From Crocinitomicaceae bacterium (GTDB lineage Bacteria; Bacteroidota; Bacteroidia; Flavobacteriales_D; Sanyastnellaceae), in the NCBI GenBank assembly GCA_020848015.1, contig JADLBA010000165.1, positions 1-7,999 of the forward strand: DNA of 7,999 bases. The letters run 5' to 3'. The notes beneath the pieces were generated by a model, which had not been told where the DNA came from, did no database searches, and saw only the letters and a program-made list of their open reading frames with translations. Positions within the stretch are counted from its first letter, which is position 1. Every line of letters begins with the position of its first letter. Shown one piece after another: positions 5,680-7,999 of this stretch. Position numbers and translations under genes: made by a program.

Positions 5680-7999
5680 ATGATGCGATCGTTATACTTG
5701 TGTGGTTTATTCGTGTTGGGGTGTCTGGGAAATCTTCATGCACAAAGCAGCGGAGATAAGGTGGATTTATCAGCAGCGAGGGAATTGAAAGAATTTCGTT
5801 CGGCCAATTCAAAAACGTATATTGATGCCGATGGCCATTATTACACCCAAATGACTGGCGGATATTTTCATTATAAAAACAGCAGTGATGAGTGGACTAC
5901 TTTACAGGAAACCATTTCTGCCGGTACCGGGGGACAGTACGGTATTTTTAGTACCGATCTGCCTCTTTCCGTCAATCCTTCAGATGGTACCACCAATATG
6001 TTGCTGGAAAAAAAAGACGGCAATATTTATTTTGGAAAAAACTCTGTCATTGAAATGATGGATGACCAGGGCAATATTTTGTCAGTAATAGAAAAAAATC
6101 CGGAGCTTACCTATCAAACCAGTGAAAACGGTGTACAAATAAATAACTTTTTCAATGGGATTGACCGTCTGCAAACTCTCAGATACTGGGACCTGAAAAC
6201 TGATTATCTCCTGCATGATAAGCCTTCATTTCCGTCCGGTGCATCTACCATGGCCTTTTCGGATGAATTGACTCTTCCCCAAGGATGGACTATTGTTCCT
6301 TTTTTTGGAGAAGAGACAGCGCAGGGTTGGCGAGGAAGTCTTAAAATACTCAATGCATCCGGGCTACAGGTCGCGATCATCTCTGAAGCCAAATTCTATG
6401 ACACATTTTCCACTTCTACCACTGAAAAGCGGTTTGATGAAATACACGCCATCATAGGAGACTATTATTTAGAAAATACCGCCAATGGTTATATAATAAA
6501 ATTGATGGTGCCGGTGGATTGGCTCGAAAGAAAAGAACTGGTATATCCCGTAGTGATTGACCCTACCATTTCGAATACCTACGCCAATACATTTGGTGTG
6601 ATGGATCATTTTGTACAGTTTACTCCGGCCTGTCAAGCTAATCTAAACGTTACCCTTCCACCGGGACCGAACTATATCGTTTCCAATACGAGCACACAAT
6701 ATAACATTATGGCGATGGGAACCATCGCAGTAATGGATTTGACCACCTATTATGCGGCTGGCTTTGAGCAATATTCACGAGTGGGATTCGGTGGAAACTG
6801 GACAAGCACTATGCAGGGTTATGGAAATAGTCAAAGCCCGCAACTCGTCGTGTATAGCCTCCCCAATCTCTCTATTGCTAATGGATGCTATCCGGGTGGC
6901 TCTGTTCTTACATTTAACTGGCAGGCTTACCAGGAATATTTCCCCCCACTTCAAGGCCCTGCATCGGTGAATGTTTATGGCTGTGTGCAAAACTACCAGT
7001 ACCTCGTTGCCAATTCCTGGATCGTAACTGTGACCTACGATATTGCCCAAGTTGATGCTATTGTTTCTCCTACTTCTCAAACTCTCTGCTCAGGAGAAAG
7101 CACTTCGTTCAATTTGTCCACCTCTCCGGCAGGCGGAAGTCTTAACTGGACTGTTCTTTCTGGTGGACTTACCGGAGCGACCGATGGTTCAGGGAATCAG
7201 ATCAGCCAGACGTTGGCCACTACCGGAAACGATCCCGGAACAGCTACCTACACTGTTACCCCTACGTATATGGGTTGTGCCGGTACTCCTCAAATGGTTA
7301 CTGTAGAAGTCAATCCCGAATACAGCGTATCCATTGAGCACTCCATGTGCCCCGGCGAAACATATTCTTTCAATGGCACCGAATATTCTCAAGAGGGCAC
7401 CTATCAGGCTTTTCTTCAAACTTCCAGTGGATGCGACAGTACTGTAACACTGAACCTGACGGTCAATTCCACTATTTACTCCAACCAATCAGTGCATATC
7501 TGCCAGGGAGAAACTTATTCTTTTAACGGAAATGAACTGAGCCAACAGGGACAATACGAAGCCACCTTCCTCAGCACAGGAGGATGTGACTCTATCGTTA
7601 CACTCGATCTCGATGTACTGCCGGTTTACAACGAAAGCATCAATGAAACTATCTGCCAGGGGGCTTCCTATTCTTTTGGGGGCACATCGTATTCTAATAA
7701 CGGTGCCTATGAACATACTTTCCAATCCGCGACCGGATGCGACTCTACGGTGACTCTCTTTCTCACAGTTACTATACCGCCTTTCTCAGAATTTGGATAC
7801 ACCATTTGTCAGGGTGAATCCTACGCTTTTGCCGGAAATAACTATACCCAAACAGGTGATTATACCTCGGTTTTCACAACTACTGCGGGGTGTGATTCGC
7901 TGGTGACTCTTCATCTCCTTGTAATTCCGACTGTGACCCAAGCACTCGATATTACTATTTGTGAAGGTCAGTCCTATTTTCTCAACGGTACAGAATACA
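5680..7999 (+). CDS. Large secreted multidomain surface protein with PKD-like domain and 51-residue GCDS repeats (3' partial)
   Basis: The frame is open without a stop from 5680 to the window end (773 complete codons), so the C-terminus is missing. MMRSLYLCGLFVLGCLGNLHAQ is a Sec signal peptide with likely cleavage at LHA-QS; a second ATG at 5683 is an equally possible start. Residues 45-300 form a globular region beginning with YIDADGHYYTQMTGGYFHY and ending in YPVVIDPTIS (289-298), a strand motif seen ahead of repeat or Rhs-like modules in other secreted proteins. Residues 300-455 are beta-rich and unassigned (cysteines at 318, 403 and 435). Residues 458-545 resemble a PKD-like domain (LCSGES start, ATYTVTPTYMGCAGTP end). 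From 545 on there are 51-residue repeats, four complete and one cut by the edge. This architecture is common in Bacteroidota surface adhesins and T9SS cargo, so a C-terminal sorting domain is expected beyond the window. Function is inferred as adhesion or surface scaffolding; no enzymatic motif was seen. Confidence 0.88.
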   Translation, partial: MMRSLYLCGLFVLGCLGNLHAQSSGDKVDLSAARELKEFRSANSKTYIDADGHYYTQMTGGYFHYKNSSDEWTTLQETISAGTGGQYGIFSTDLPLSVNPSDGTTNMLLEKKDGNIYFGKNSVIEMMDDQGNILSVIEKNPELTYQTSENGVQINNFFNGIDRLQTLRYWDLKTDYLLHDKPSFPSGASTMAFSDELTLPQGWTIVPFFGEETAQGWRGSLKILNASGLQVAIISEAKFYDTFSTSTTEKRFDEIHAIIGDYYLENTANGYIIKLMVPVDWLERKELVYPVVIDPTISNTYANTFGVMDHFVQFTPACQANLNVTLPPGPNYIVSNTSTQYNIMAMGTIAVMDLTTYYAAGFEQYSRVGFGGNWTSTMQGYGNSQSPQLVVYSLPNLSIANGCYPGGSVLTFNWQAYQEYFPPLQGPASVNVYGCVQNYQYLVANSWIVTVTYDIAQVDAIVSPTSQTLCSGESTSFNLSTSPAGGSLNWTVLSGGLTGATDGSGNQISQTLATTGNDPGTATYTVTPTYMGCAGTPQMVTVEVNPEYSVSIEHSMCPGETYSFNGTEYSQEGTYQAFLQTSSGCDSTVTLNLTVNSTIYSNQSVHICQGETYSFNGNELSQQGQYEATFLSTGGCDSIVTLDLDVLPVYNESINETICQGASYSFGGTSYSNNGAYEHTFQSATGCDSTVTLFLTVTIPPFSEFGYTICQGESYAFAGNNYTQTGDYTSVFTTTAGCDSLVTLHLLVIPTVTQALDITICEGQSYFLNGTEY
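7312..7999 (+). repeat. In-frame tandem array of 153-bp (51-residue) GCDS-type repeats
   Basis: Units start at 7312, 7465, 7618 and 7771, with a fifth from 7924 cut by the window edge. The first Cys of each unit is at residue 557, 608, 659, 710 and 761; the second Cys of the complete units is at 585, 636, 687 and 738. The period is therefore exactly 51 residues, with 28 between the cysteines and no indel. The consensus is C-x-G-x-x-Y-x-F-x-G, a later G-x-Y, then GCDSxVTLxLxV. The units have clearly diverged in DNA sequence while keeping length, which points to selection on the fold. The paired Cys may form a disulfide in each module after export. Confidence 0.9.

Noticed and set aside
5580..5759. 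Plus-strand frame starting MESQLIIRRFLKK and overlapping the start of the repeat-protein gene
   Set aside because: It overlaps the signal peptide of a clearly coding frame and shows no domain features; a shadow.
6775..7725. Minus-strand open frames opposite the repeat protein
   Set aside because: They lie wholly within the convincing plus-strand coding frame and have atypical composition.
7312..7999. Repeat array considered as CRISPR or a non-coding satellite
   Set aside because: The 153-bp period is in frame, units differ at many bases and the conserved positions are amino-acid motifs; it is a protein repeat.

Overview
The window looks like a chromosomal segment from a member of the Bacteroidota, perhaps a Chitinophagales or Saprospirales-type lineage, although sequence alone cannot fix the order. 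The pointers are the Bacteroidota-style LigA active site (ELKYDG), a lipoprotein-type M49 dipeptidyl peptidase III, absent Shine-Dalgarno sequences with AT-rich leaders, a good TAnnTTTG promoter match, and a very large secreted protein with a PKD-like domain and GCDS-type tandem repeats of the kind common in type IX secretion (T9SS) cargo.

Layout. Positions 1-1929 (minus strand) hold ligA, the NAD+-dependent DNA ligase. Its frame is broken by an in-frame TGA at 70-72, exactly where the BRCT domain begins, and the BRCT coding sequence continues in the same frame to the window edge. Positions 1930-2200 are intergenic, with a plausible ligA promoter and an inverted repeat. Positions 2201-2929/2947 (minus) encode an unrecognised exported, beta-rich, probable outer-membrane protein with no usable ATG, so it probably starts at TTG. 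Just upstream on the same strand, 2960-3130 could encode a 56-residue one-helix membrane protein. A convincing intrinsic terminator at 3203-3240 separates these from a complete M49 dipeptidyl peptidase III lipoprotein at 3267-5309 (minus).

Positions 5310-5679 form a divergent intergenic region. From 5680 to the right edge an uninterrupted plus-strand frame encodes at least 773 residues of a secreted multidomain protein: signal peptide, N-terminal region ending in a YPVVIDPT motif, a beta-rich middle, one PKD-like domain, then 51-residue repeats at exact period that continue beyond the window.

The genes do not form one obvious pathway. ligA is housekeeping; the peptidase, the exported beta-rich protein and the repeat protein are all cell-envelope or secreted products. 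I see no CRISPR array, transposon, tRNA, rRNA or recognisable defence system, and nothing that makes a strong case for an undescribed system. The most useful points to check are the LigA stop, the partial repeat protein, which a stop-to-stop gene caller could miss, and the small ORF.
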